64,000 nt of DNA from LMUY01 sp965199105 (GTDB taxonomy: Bacteria > Pseudomonadota > Alphaproteobacteria > Acetobacterales > Acetobacteraceae). The stretch is from assembly GCA_965199105.1 (NCBI GenBank), contig CBDAQO010000002.1:1426001-1490000 (forward strand), written 5' to 3'. The notes under the pieces were generated by a model, which saw only the letters and a list, made by a program, of their open reading frames with translations, searched no databases and was not told where the DNA came from. The translations under genes were made by a program, and so were the position numbers. Within the stretch, counting starts at the first letter, position 1, and each line of letters starts with the position of its first letter. This document shows, piece after piece, positions 17,422 to 25,617 of this stretch.

Positions 17422-17431
17422 CGGCGGCGGC

Positions 17432-17542
17432 ATGCAATGGGTCGAGGAAAGCCGTGATGCGCTGGCTTCGTCCAACGATTACGTCGAACGGAGCGGCCTG
17501 CCACTCGAGCGGTTCGCCGCCCCGCCGCGCAACGTGATGTAA
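17432..17542 (+). pseudogene. CcdA-type antitoxin, C-terminal remnant
   Basis: A 36-codon reading frame just after recJ translates as MQWVEESRDALASSNDYVER followed by SGLPLERF and a short tail. This matches the C-terminal, toxin-binding end of CcdA antitoxins (tryptophan, then EE/SRDAL, NDYVE, GLPLxRF). The N-terminal ribbon-helix-helix DNA-binding half is missing and no CcdB toxin gene follows, so it is probably the decayed end of a former type II toxin-antitoxin module, left where recJ sequence now joins. The identification rests on pattern recognition of a short segment. Confidence 0.5.
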
Positions 17543-17615
17543 CAGCGAAGGAACGCGCCGCCCGCCGCCCCAATTGGTAGGTCAGTGATCATGAGCCAAC
17601 CATGAGGGCGCCCAT

Positions 17616-18272
17616 TTGGAAACGTCGCAACCCGGCCTGACACGTCGCACTGTCCTCGAAGCCGGCACCGCGGTGGCCGCCGCCGCCGCCGTCGCATCCC
17701 CCGCCACCGCTTTCGCCCAGACGGCGCAATCAGCGGCGCCCGCGACGGTGCCCCCCGCCGCCCTGCTGCCGGTGACGCTGCACATCAACGGCACCGACCA
17801 CCAACTCACGCTCGACCCGCGCACCACCCTGCTGGACACCCTGCGCGAGCACCTGATGCTCACCGGGTCCAAGAAGGGCTGCGACCATGGGCAGTGCGGC
17901 GCCTGCACGGTGTTGCTCAACGGGCGGCGCATCAACTCCTGCCTCACCCTCGCGGTGATGCATGAGGGCGACGAGATCACCACCATCGAGGGGCTGGGCC
18001 ATGTCGGCGCGATGCACCCGATGCAGGCCGCCTTCGTGCACCATGACGGCTACCAGTGCGGCTACTGCACGCCGGGTCAAATCTGCTCCGCGGTTGGCAT
18101 GCTGGCCGAGGCCAAGGCGGGCGCGCCCAGCGTGGTCACCGTCGACCTGGCCAGCCACCCCGAGCTCAGCGACACCGAAATCCGCGAGCGCATGAGCGGC
18201 AACATCTGTCGCTGCTCGGCCTACACCAACATCCTCGCCGCCATCCGCGACGTGGCAGGAGCGACCGCATGA
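17616..18272 (+). CDS. aldehyde oxidoreductase iron-sulfur subunit, Tat-exported (PaoA/YagT-like)
   Basis: A 218-residue [2Fe-2S] subunit of a xanthine oxidase-family enzyme. An N-terminal twin-arginine signal (TRRTVLEAG at residues 9-17 and a hydrophobic stretch ending at AFAQ) sends the folded complex to the periplasm. The plant-type cluster is bound by Cys89, 94, 97 and 109, the second cluster by Cys148, 151, 198 and 200. The order of small, FAD and molybdenum genes, plus the Tat signal, matches E. coli PaoABC, which oxidises aromatic aldehydes. The reading frame begins at 17616 with TTG; no ATG lies near. Confidence 0.9.
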   Translation: METSQPGLTRRTVLEAGTAVAAAAAVASPATAFAQTAQSAAPATVPPAALLPVTLHINGTDHQLTLDPRTTLLDTLREHLMLTGSKKGCDHGQCGACTVLLNGRRINSCLTLAVMHEGDEITTIEGLGHVGAMHPMQAAFVHHDGYQCGYCTPGQICSAVGMLAEAKAGAPSVVTVDLASHPELSDTEIRERMSGNICRCSAYTNILAAIRDVAGATA

Positions 18273-19249
18273 GAGCGTTCACCTACGAGCGCGCCACCAC
18301 GCCGCAAGGCGCCGCGCGGGCGGCGATGGCCCCGGGCGCCAGCTTCATCGGTGGCGGCACCAACCTGCTCGACCTGATGAAGCTGCAGGTGATGACCCCC
18401 ACCCACGTGATCGACGTGACGCGTCTGCCGTTGCGCGACGTGGTGGCCACGCCGGAGGGTGGCGTCCGCGTTGGCGCCCTGGTACCGAACAGCGACTTGG
18501 CGGCCCATCCGCTGATCCGCACCCGCTATGGCGTGCTCAGCCGGGCGTTGCTCGCGGGCGCCACCGGGCAGTTGCGCAACAAGGCCACCACGGCCGGCAA
18601 CCTGCTGCAGCGCACCCGCTGCTACTATTTCTACGACGTCACCAAGCCCTGCAACAAGCGCGAGCCCGGCTCCGGCTGCGCGGCCATCGGCGGGTTCAAC
18701 CGCATCCATGCCGTGCTGGGCACCAGCGACCAGTGCATCGCGACCCACCCGTCGGACATGGCGGTGGCGATGATGGCGCTCGGCGCGACCGTCGAGACCG
18801 TGAACGGCGAGGGCGAGGCGCGCAGCATCCCGCTGGCCGAGTTCTACCGCCTGCCCGGCACCACGCCGCAGATGGAGACCAACCTGCGACCCGGCGAGCT
18901 CATCACCACCGTGGTGCTGCCACCGCCGCCGGCCGGCGTGCAGATCTATCGCAAGGTGCGGGACCGTGCGTCCTACGCGTTCGCCCTCGTTTCGGTCGCG
19001 GCCATCGTGGACAGCGCGCACGGCCGCATCCGCTCCGCACGGCTGGCGTTCGGCGGGCTGGCGCACAAGCCCTGGCGCGTGACCGATGCCGAGGCCGCGC
19101 TGGCCGACGCCGAAGTGGGCACCGCCGCGTTCGACGCTGCGGCGCAGAGCGCGTTCGCCGGCGCCCGAGGCTACGGCAGCAACGACTTCAAGATCGCGCT
19201 CGCGCACCGCACGCTGCGCGCCGTGCTGACGGAAGCGACCCAGGCCTGA
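18269..19249 (+). CDS. aldehyde oxidoreductase FAD-binding subunit (PaoB/YagS-like)
   Basis: A 326-residue FAD subunit. The flavin motif FIGGGTNLLDLMK (residues 27-39) and the ATTAGNLLQRTRC region are clear. Four cysteines at 118, 128, 137 and 156 lie in the insertion that in PaoB binds an extra [4Fe-4S] cluster, a feature separating this group from xanthine dehydrogenase. The ATG overlaps the stop of the iron-sulfur gene (ATGA). It has no signal peptide and should be carried across the membrane with the Tat-bearing small subunit. Electrons would pass from molybdenum through iron-sulfur to FAD and on to a periplasmic acceptor. Confidence 0.9.
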   Translation: MRAFTYERATTPQGAARAAMAPGASFIGGGTNLLDLMKLQVMTPTHVIDVTRLPLRDVVATPEGGVRVGALVPNSDLAAHPLIRTRYGVLSRALLAGATGQLRNKATTAGNLLQRTRCYYFYDVTKPCNKREPGSGCAAIGGFNRIHAVLGTSDQCIATHPSDMAVAMMALGATVETVNGEGEARSIPLAEFYRLPGTTPQMETNLRPGELITTVVLPPPPAGVQIYRKVRDRASYAFALVSVAAIVDSAHGRIRSARLAFGGLAHKPWRVTDAEAALADAEVGTAAFDAAAQSAFAGARGYGSNDFKIALAHRTLRAVLTEATQA

Positions 19250-19299
19250 CCCGGCGTCCCAGACGTGATGACCAGACGATACGGCATTAGGAGCGCCCT

Positions 19300-21513
19300 A
19301 TGTTCGAAATGAATGCACCGATCGGCACCACCGTGCTGGATACGGACAAGACCGGCATCGTCGGCAAGCCGATGGACCGGGTGGACGGCCCGCTCAAGGT
19401 GACCGGAGCGGCGAAATACGCCTTCGAAGTGCCCGATGTCAGCAACGCGCTGTATGGCTTCGTCGCCACGGCGTCGATCGCCAAGGGCCGCATCACCACA
19501 CTCGACAGCAGCGAGACCGAGCGCATGCCCGGCATCGTGAAGGTGCTCACCTGGCGCGATGCTCCGCCGCAGGGCGGCGGCAACCACCGCGAGGCCTGCC
19601 CCGTGCTGACCAGCGCGGAGGTGGCGCATTATGGCCAGCCGATCGCCCTGGTGATCGCGCAGACCTTCGAGCAGGCGCGCGACGGCGCCTACCACCTGCA
19701 CGTCGAATACGAGGAGGACGCGGCCAAGCACGCGCTCACCTCCAACATCGCCGCCGCCCGCAAGCCCGCCTCGCCGCAGACCCCGGCCGACACCAGCAAT
19801 GGTGATTTCGACGCCGCCTTCGCCGCCGCGCCGGTGCAGCTCGACGTCACCTACACCACGCCGCTGCAGAGCCACGCGATGATGGAGCCGCACGCCACCA
19901 TCGCGGCGTGGGACGGCGACAACCTGACGCTGTTCACCTCCAACCAGCGCCTGAGCCAGAACATGCTGGCGATGGCCAAGACGCTCAAGATGCAGCCGGA
20001 GAACGTGCGCCTGGTCAGCCGCTACATCGGCGGCGGCTTCGGCTCCAAGCTCTGGGTCAACCCGGACGCGACCTTGGCCGCACTCGGCGCCCGCGCGGTG
20101 AACCAGCCGGTGAAGGTCGCACTCACCCGCCAGCAGATATTCCACGTCACCACCCATCGCTCGGACACCATCCAGCGGCTGCGCATCGGCACCGACCAGC
20201 AAGGCCACATCCAGGCCATCGGCCACGACGTGCTGTCGGGCAACATCCCGAGCGAGGAGGATTACGAGGGCGCCGCCAACCAGACGCGCACGCTCTACGC
20301 CGGCGCCAACCGCGAGACGCGCCACCGCCTGGTGCCGCTCGCCGTGCCGGTCGCGTCCGCCATGCGCGCGCCGGGCGAGGCGGTGGGCCTGCTGGCGCTG
20401 GAATGCGCGATGGACGAGTTGGCCGAGCAACTGCAGCTCGACCCGATCGAGCTGCGCATCCGCAACGAGCCCAGCGAAGACCCGACCGACAACATCCCCT
20501 ATTCCAGCCGCCACCTGGTGGAGTGCATGCGCACCGGAGCGGAGAAGTTCGGCTGGGCCAAGCGCAACCCGAAGCCCGCGCAGGTGCGTGACGGCCGCTG
20601 GCTGGTCGGCATCGGCATGGCCGCCGGCACGCGCAACAACCCGCTGCAACTGTCCAAGGCGACGGTGCGGATCGACCCCGACGGCTACGCCACGGCGCGC
20701 ATGGCGATGACCGACATCGGCACCGGCACCTACACCATCATGACCCAGATTGCCGCCGAGATGCTCGGCCTGCCGCCAGAGCGCGTGCATGTCGAGATGG
20801 GCGACACCCGCTATCCGCAAGCGTCCGGCTCAGGCGGCTCGTTCGGTGCCAACAGCGCTGGGTCTGCCCTGTACGACGCCTGCCTGACCTTGCGCCAACA
20901 GCTCGCCCAGGCGGCCGGCATCGACCCGGCGCAGGCCAGCTTCGCCGACGGGCGGATCGCCGGCGGTGGCAAGTCGGTGGTGTTGGAGAGCCTCGTCGGC
21001 GCCAGCGGCATGGAGGCCGAGGGCGGCATCAAGCCCGGCTCTATGACCAAGAAGTTCTCGCAGCAAGCCTACGGCGCGCACTTCGCCGAAGTCGCCGTGA
21101 ACATCGACACGGGGGAGCCGCGGTTGCGCCGCATGCTGGGCGTGTTCACGGCCGGGCGCATCCTAAACGAGAAGACCGCCCGCTCGCAGGCGCTGGGCGG
21201 CATGATCTTCGGCGTCGGCGCGGCCTTGGAAGAGAACCTCGTGATGGACGATCGCTTCGGATACTTCGTCAACCACGACTTGGCCGAATACCACGTGCCC
21301 GTGCATGCCGACGTGCCGGAGGTCGACGCCATGTTCCTGGCGGAGGTTGACGACAAGACCAATCCGCTCAAGAGCAAGGGCGTCGGCGAGTTGGGCATCT
21401 GCGGCGCCGGGGCCGCCGTGGCGAACGCGATCTACAACGCGACCGGCGTGCGTATCCGGGACTACCCGCTCACGCTGGACAAGATCATCGCCAAGCTGCC
21501 GCAAACCGCTTGA
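19300..21513 (+). CDS. aldehyde oxidoreductase molybdenum-binding subunit (PaoC/YagR-like)
   Basis: A 737-residue catalytic subunit that binds the molybdenum cofactor. Family motifs include KVTGAAKYAFEVP at the N-terminus, the glycine-rich YIGGGFGSKLW, SAMRAPGEAVGLLALE near the active site, SGSGGSFGANSAG, and the general-base Glu697 in KGVGELGICGAG. The ATG at 19300 follows GGAG. Together with the two upstream genes it forms a complete periplasmic aldehyde oxidase. A PaoD-type cofactor-insertion chaperone gene is not next to it. The hairpin at 21521-21549 ends the operon. Confidence 0.92.
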   Translation: MFEMNAPIGTTVLDTDKTGIVGKPMDRVDGPLKVTGAAKYAFEVPDVSNALYGFVATASIAKGRITTLDSSETERMPGIVKVLTWRDAPPQGGGNHREACPVLTSAEVAHYGQPIALVIAQTFEQARDGAYHLHVEYEEDAAKHALTSNIAAARKPASPQTPADTSNGDFDAAFAAAPVQLDVTYTTPLQSHAMMEPHATIAAWDGDNLTLFTSNQRLSQNMLAMAKTLKMQPENVRLVSRYIGGGFGSKLWVNPDATLAALGARAVNQPVKVALTRQQIFHVTTHRSDTIQRLRIGTDQQGHIQAIGHDVLSGNIPSEEDYEGAANQTRTLYAGANRETRHRLVPLAVPVASAMRAPGEAVGLLALECAMDELAEQLQLDPIELRIRNEPSEDPTDNIPYSSRHLVECMRTGAEKFGWAKRNPKPAQVRDGRWLVGIGMAAGTRNNPLQLSKATVRIDPDGYATARMAMTDIGTGTYTIMTQIAAEMLGLPPERVHVEMGDTRYPQASGSGGSFGANSAGSALYDACLTLRQQLAQAAGIDPAQASFADGRIAGGGKSVVLESLVGASGMEAEGGIKPGSMTKKFSQQAYGAHFAEVAVNIDTGEPRLRRMLGVFTAGRILNEKTARSQALGGMIFGVGAALEENLVMDDRFGYFVNHDLAEYHVPVHADVPEVDAMFLAEVDDKTNPLKSKGVGELGICGAGAAVANAIYNATGVRIRDYPLTLDKIIAKLPQTA

Positions 21514-21520
21514 GCCACCG

Positions 21521-21549
21521 CCCCTCTCCCGTGTCGGCCGGGAGAGGGG
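21521..21549. terminator. bidirectional hairpin between convergent genes
   Basis: CCCCTCTCCC and GGGAGAGGGG form a perfect 10-bp stem with a 9-base loop, placed between the stop codons of the molybdenum subunit and the SDR gene. There is no T-run. It belongs to the same repeated hairpin type as 12194-12216 and 47064-47087. Confidence 0.6.
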
Positions 21550-21557
21550 TCGGCCGG

Positions 21558-22631
21558 TCAGACGCTCTTGGCGCTGTCCCCGGCCGTCACCTGGAACTCG
21601 GCGCCGGTGATCATGGCCGCCCCGTCCGACGCCAGGAACACGGCCATCGGCGAGATATCGTCCGCCTGCAGCCAGCCGACCTTCAGCGCCACGGTGGGCG
21701 CCCGCGTGTCCCACGCCTGTTGCGGGGTGGGCTGCTCCGGCGGCTTTATCCCCGTCTCGGCCATGCTCTCGCGCAGCCGCGTGGTGTAACGGGTGAGCGG
21801 CGTGTCCACCAAGCCCGGCAGCAGCGCGTTCACCGTGATGTCGTATTGGCCCAGCTCGAGCGCGGCCGACTTCATCAGCCCGATGATGCCCCATTTCGAC
21901 GCGGAGTAGCTCGCCGCATCCTTGGTCCCGTGCAGCCCCTGCATCGACGACAGCACGATGATGCGGCCCTGCTTGCGCGCCACCATCTTCGGCGCGAAGG
22001 CGCGGATGGTGTTGGCCGTGCCGTTGAGGTTGTTCTCGATCACGTCGTTCCAGTCGCTGTCCTGCATCTGCAGCAGCGGCATCCAGCGCTGGATGGCGGC
22101 GTTGGCCACCACGATGTCGATCTTGCCGAACCCGCGCTCCATCTCGTCGGCGGCGGCGCGCAGGGCGGCGATGTCGCGGATGTCGGCACGGATGGACAGC
22201 GCCTTGCGGCCATAGCCCTCGATCATCTTCACCGTGTCGGCCAGTTCGTCGGGCGTGGCCGGCTCGGCGTTCGAGGCGGGGCTCACCGGGCCGGCGATGT
22301 CCAGCACCGCGACGTCCGCACCGTTGGCGGCGAACTCCACCGCGATGGCACGCCCGATCCCGCGCGCGGCGCCGGTGACGAGCGCGGTCTTGCCGGTGAG
22401 CGTGGAGCCGCGGCCGGCGCGCACCGGGCCGGCCGACACGTTGGCGGGCGGCTCCGGCATTGGTTGGCCGTTGAGCTCGGTCGGCAACGCCTGGGTTTGC
22501 GTGGTCTTCTCGGTCTGCGCCCGCGCCGCGCCGGTGAGCGCCAGCCCCGCCGCCAGCCCGCCGCCAGCCACCAGCCCGCGCCGGAACTGGTTGACCGTGG
22601 GAGTGTTCGCGCCGTCTTTTTCGTCAGCCAT
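21558..22631 (-). CDS. SDR-family oxidoreductase with Tat signal
   Basis: A 357-residue short-chain dehydrogenase with a long N-terminal extension. Residues about 17-42 read as a twin-arginine signal (FRRGLVAGGGLAAGLALTGA, then ARAQ), which is uncommon for an NAD(P)-dependent SDR. The SDR core follows: TGAARGIGRAIAVEF (cofactor), VVANAAIQRW, LSSMQG (catalytic Ser) and YSASKWGIIG (Tyr and Lys). It converges on the PaoABC-like operon, whose product is also Tat-exported, so the two may act on related compounds in the periplasm. How a cofactor would be supplied there is unclear; tight binding before export is one possibility. Confidence 0.85.
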   Translation of the reverse strand: MADEKDGANTPTVNQFRRGLVAGGGLAAGLALTGAARAQTEKTTQTQALPTELNGQPMPEPPANVSAGPVRAGRGSTLTGKTALVTGAARGIGRAIAVEFAANGADVAVLDIAGPVSPASNAEPATPDELADTVKMIEGYGRKALSIRADIRDIAALRAAADEMERGFGKIDIVVANAAIQRWMPLLQMQDSDWNDVIENNLNGTANTIRAFAPKMVARKQGRIIVLSSMQGLHGTKDAASYSASKWGIIGLMKSAALELGQYDITVNALLPGLVDTPLTRYTTRLRESMAETGIKPPEQPTPQQAWDTRAPTVALKVGWLQADDISPMAVFLASDGAAMITGAEFQVTAGDSAKSV

Positions 22632-22724
22632 TGGTCTCTCCTGTTCGAGCCAGACCAACGCCGACACCTCCCCGCGCGTCTCTAAACCTGTTGGTAACTC
22701 CTGCGTGGCAGTCTGGCGGCAGCA

Positions 22725-23960
22725 GTGGCGAGGTCGAGCAAGGTGCCGGACGGGGATTGGCGGGGTGGCGCGCGGGGGTGCGCGGAGGGCGGCATCCCGG
22801 TGGTGTATGGAACGGCCCGGCTCGCCAGCATGCTCTATGCCGGCGATAGCTTTGGGGATCTGCTGGACATGCTCGGCCCCGAGCCGGAGAGCCCGCTCGC
22901 TCGCGCCGGCTGGCTGATGGACCGGTCGTGGCTGTTCGCGCTCAACTTCTCGCCCTACCAAGCCGAGCAATTCCAGGCGGCGGCGCTGGCCCTCAGCGGC
23001 AGCTTCCGCGTGCACGGCCCCTCGCACCCGTTGCGGCTGCTGGCGCTGTGTGCCCCGGGGGACCTGATGGTCAACGCCCCGTTGGACTTCCTGGCCCCTG
23101 CCGCCGGCGCCACCCTCTGCCTGGCGTACCTGCAGGGCGGCCAATTGCCAGCGTCCCTGCCCCCGCATGACGTGGCCATCGTCGCCGCCAGCGAGAGCGC
23201 GCCGGACGTGTTGCGCGCCCTGGCACCCATTTACCAAGCCTGGCCCGGCCCCATCCTTAACGACCCGGCGCTCACCTTGCCGATGTCGCGGGACTGGCTG
23301 TTTCGCACCCTGTCCGGCCTGCCCGGCGTTTGCGCGGCGCCAACCTGGAGCGCCTCGCGGCACGAGCTCAGCCGCGGCATCCCCGGCGCCTACCCGGTGC
23401 TGCTGCGTCCGCACGGCTCCCACGCCGGGCACGGCCTGGTGAAGGCGGACAGCCCGGCGGACCTGGCCGGCTTCCTGCAGCAAACCGAGCGGGACGCGTT
23501 CTACGTCGCTCGCTTCGTGGACTATCGCGGCGCTGATGGCTGGTATTCCAAATACCGCATCGCGTTCGTGGATGGCGCCGCCTTCCTGTGCCACATGGCC
23601 GCCTCCGAGCACTGGATGGTGCATTACCTGAACGCGGGCATGGACGGGAATGTCGCCAAGCGCGCGGCCGAACAGCGCGCCATGGAGACGTTCCACACCG
23701 GCTTTGCCCAACGACACCAGGTCGGGCTGGCGGCGGTCGCGGCTTCCATCGGGCTCGACTACTTTTCCATCGACTGTGCCGAGGCGCCGGACGGCCGGTT
23801 GCTGGTGTTCGAGGCCGATGTCGCCGCCATCATCCATGCCATGGACCCGCCGGAGCTCTACCCCTACAAGCAAGTCGCCATGCAGCGCTGCTACGAGGCC
23901 TTTGGCGCCATGCTGCGGGCCCGGCTTGGCACTACCGAGGCCGCGCCCGTCCGGCGGTAA
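22725..23960 (+). CDS. RimK-like ATP-grasp domain protein of unknown substrate
   Basis: A 411-residue protein with a C-terminal ATP-grasp fold. I recognise it from YPVLLRPHGSHAGHGLVKAD (ATP-binding lysine-like region), ARFVDYRGADGWYSKYRIAF, HMAASEHWMVHYLNAGM and the metal-binding DYFSIDCAEAPDGRLLVFEAD. Such enzymes join a carboxylate to an amine or thiol using ATP. The N-terminal 150 residues match no domain I know. The start is GTG at 22725. No peptide precursor or partner gene is adjacent, so the product is unknown. It overlaps the convergent phosphoesterase gene by 29 bases. Confidence 0.75.
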   Translation: MARSSKVPDGDWRGGARGCAEGGIPVVYGTARLASMLYAGDSFGDLLDMLGPEPESPLARAGWLMDRSWLFALNFSPYQAEQFQAAALALSGSFRVHGPSHPLRLLALCAPGDLMVNAPLDFLAPAAGATLCLAYLQGGQLPASLPPHDVAIVAASESAPDVLRALAPIYQAWPGPILNDPALTLPMSRDWLFRTLSGLPGVCAAPTWSASRHELSRGIPGAYPVLLRPHGSHAGHGLVKADSPADLAGFLQQTERDAFYVARFVDYRGADGWYSKYRIAFVDGAAFLCHMAASEHWMVHYLNAGMDGNVAKRAAEQRAMETFHTGFAQRHQVGLAAVAASIGLDYFSIDCAEAPDGRLLVFEADVAAIIHAMDPPELYPYKQVAMQRCYEAFGAMLRARLGTTEAAPVRR

Positions 23961-24435
23961 TCTCCGCCAGCGTCACCGGGCGGAACCCCCACCGGTCCAC
24001 CCCCACATCCGCCTGGCGTGGCAGCGGTGCAAGGCGGCCGTGGCTGTGGCCGTGCAGGTTCCAGGCGCCCCGCCCGATATTGCGCCAGGTGCGGAACGCA
24101 TAGTGGCATAACACGAGCGGCACCCCGTCCAGCTCGAGCTCGGCATAGCTCGACACGCTGGCCCAGCCGGGCAGGGCGGCGGTCGTCGCCGGGTCGTTGT
24201 TGCCGAGCAGCAGGTGTTTGGACCCGGGCAGGGCGGCCAGCAGGCCGGCAGCATCGGTCCGCCGCCCCAACGCGAAGTCACCCAGGTGCCAAACGTCGTC
24301 CTCGGGGCGCACGCGCTGCTGCCAGGCCGCCATCATGGCCGCATTCATCGCGTCGACGGAAGCAAACGGGCGGCGGTAGAGGCCGAGCGCGCCGCCATGG
24401 CCGAAATGGGTGTCGGCGGTGAAGTAGGTCACCAT
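23932..24435 (-). CDS. calcineurin-like metallophosphoesterase
   Basis: A 167-residue compact phosphoesterase with the two-metal motif set: FTADTHFGH (DxH) at residues 5-13, DDVWHLGDFALG (GD), LLGNNDP (GNxD/H equivalent), LCHYAF and NLHGHSHG (GHxH). It is cytoplasmic, and members act on small phosphorylated compounds or nucleotides; the substrate is not predictable. The small Rmf-like gene lies just upstream on the same strand, 19 bases away, suggesting co-transcription. Confidence 0.88.
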   Translation of the reverse strand: MVTYFTADTHFGHGGALGLYRRPFASVDAMNAAMMAAWQQRVRPEDDVWHLGDFALGRRTDAAGLLAALPGSKHLLLGNNDPATTAALPGWASVSSYAELELDGVPLVLCHYAFRTWRNIGRGAWNLHGHSHGRLAPLPRQADVGVDRWGFRPVTLAEITAGRARPR

Positions 24436-24454
24436 GGCAACACGCGCGTCGGTA

Positions 24455-24622
24455 CTATTTCGGCGCCGGCTGGCCGTTCGCCGCGTCGTTCCACCCGCGC
24501 AGCCAGTCCTCGCGCTCCTCGCTATCCGGTGGGTAGGGGCAGTTGTCGCGTGGCCAGCCCTGCAGGAAGGAGTCGTAGCCCTCCTTGTAGATGCTTGGCG
24601 GCGCCTCCGTCTGGTCGCTCAT
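24455..24622 (-). CDS. Rmf/CrpP-fold small protein
   Basis: A 55-residue protein, MSDQTEAPPSIYKEGYDSFL followed by QGWPRDNCPYPPDSEEREDW and LRGWNDAANGQPAPK. The spacing of GYDSF, a CPYP-type turn and W-x3-GWNDA is that of the ribosome modulation factor fold: ribosome hibernation in gammaproteobacteria, CrpP in others. In alphaproteobacteria such proteins are mostly uncharacterised. It lies between a metallophosphoesterase and an SDR gene. The role in ribosome inactivation is inferred from fold resemblance only. Confidence 0.75.
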   Translation of the reverse strand: MSDQTEAPPSIYKEGYDSFLQGWPRDNCPYPPDSEEREDWLRGWNDAANGQPAPK

Positions 24623-24829
24623 TGGGCGTGGTCCTCGGGCGATGCTGGCGGCTGGGGTGCGGGCCGGTGGTCGAACTGGCGCGGCCGCTCACGCATTTGG
24701 GCGTCGTCCAGCTAGCGCGCTTGCGCCAGGGTGTCCATGATGCCGCAATGCCCGATTGCCGCCGGAGATGGTGCCGGCCCAACTCGCCACGCTACAAGTG
24801 CCGCAAGCAGAAGCCGAGGAGCGCGTAGC

Positions 24830-25612
24830 ATGGACATGGGACTGGGTGGCAAGACGGCACTGGTCTGTGCCGCGAGCAAGGGGCTTGGCCGCGCTTGTGC
24901 CACCGCCCTGGCGCTCGAGGGCGTCGCGGTCACGATCACTGCCCGCACGGCTGAGGAGCTGGAGCGCGCCGCGGCTGAAATCCGCGCCCTCACCGGCGCC
25001 GACGTCACAACCGCCGTCGGCGACATCACCACCGAGGCCGGACGCGGGACGGCGCTGGCGGCCTGCCCGCGGCCAGACATCCTGGTCACCAACGCCGGCG
25101 GCCCGCCGCCGGGCGACTTCCACGATTGGGAGCGGGATGACTGGATACGCGCGCTGGACGCCAACATGCTGGCGCCGATTGCGCTGATCAAGGCGGTCAT
25201 CGACGGCATGATTTCGCAACGATTTGGCCGTATCGTCAATATAACGTCAGCCGCGGTAAAGTCGCCCATCGGGCAGCTCGGTTTGAGCAACGGCGCCCGG
25301 GCCGGGCTCACCGGCTTCGTCGCCGGGCTGGCGCGGCAGGTGGCGCGCCACAACGTCACCATCAACAACCTGCTGCCGGGCCCCTTCCTCACCGACCGGC
25401 TACGCACCAACACGGCGGCGAACGCGCAAAAGAGCGGCCGCACGGCGGAACTGGAGCTGGCCGCCCGCGCCGCGTCCAACCCCGCCGGCCGCATCGGTGA
25501 CCCGGTGGAGTTCGGCGACGCCTGCGTGTTCCTGTGCAGCGCCAATGCCGGCTACATCGTCGGGCAGAACCTGCTGCTCGATGGCGGCGCATCCAACGCG
25601 ACAATGGGGTGA
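24830..25612 (+). CDS. SDR-family protein with altered catalytic motif
   Basis: A 260-residue short-chain dehydrogenase-like protein. The start ATG at 24830 follows a GAGGA ribosome site. The nucleotide-binding turn is ALVCAASKGLGRACATAL, where the usual TGxxxGxG begins with Ala, and NAG is present in VTNAGGPPPG. At the expected YxxxK the sequence reads GLSNGARAGLTG, so Tyr is Leu and Lys is Arg. The Ser is kept in NITSAAV. This pattern recurs in a known subgroup, so it may be a distinct activity rather than decay. It is followed, 5 bases on, by an amidase gene, and the two probably form an operon. Confidence 0.85.
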   Translation: MDMGLGGKTALVCAASKGLGRACATALALEGVAVTITARTAEELERAAAEIRALTGADVTTAVGDITTEAGRGTALAACPRPDILVTNAGGPPPGDFHDWERDDWIRALDANMLAPIALIKAVIDGMISQRFGRIVNITSAAVKSPIGQLGLSNGARAGLTGFVAGLARQVARHNVTINNLLPGPFLTDRLRTNTAANAQKSGRTAELELAARAASNPAGRIGDPVEFGDACVFLCSANAGYIVGQNLLLDGGASNATMG

Positions 25613-25617
25613 CCAGG

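Noticed and set aside
18269..21513. Aerobic CO dehydrogenase (CoxMSL) as identity of the molybdenum operon
   Set aside because: The Tat signal on the small subunit, the extra cysteines in the FAD subunit and the gene order fit the PaoABC group; the CoxL form I active-site signature is absent.
21558..23873. 771-residue minus frame read as one long protein
   Set aside because: Only the C-terminal 357 residues form the SDR; the rest is antisense to the ATP-grasp gene.
24619..24696. 25-residue frame (MRERPRQFDHRPAPQPPASP...) upstream of the Rmf-like gene
   Set aside because: It overlaps the Rmf start as ATGA, but it is very short, low in complexity and without a ribosome site, so support is too weak to call it.
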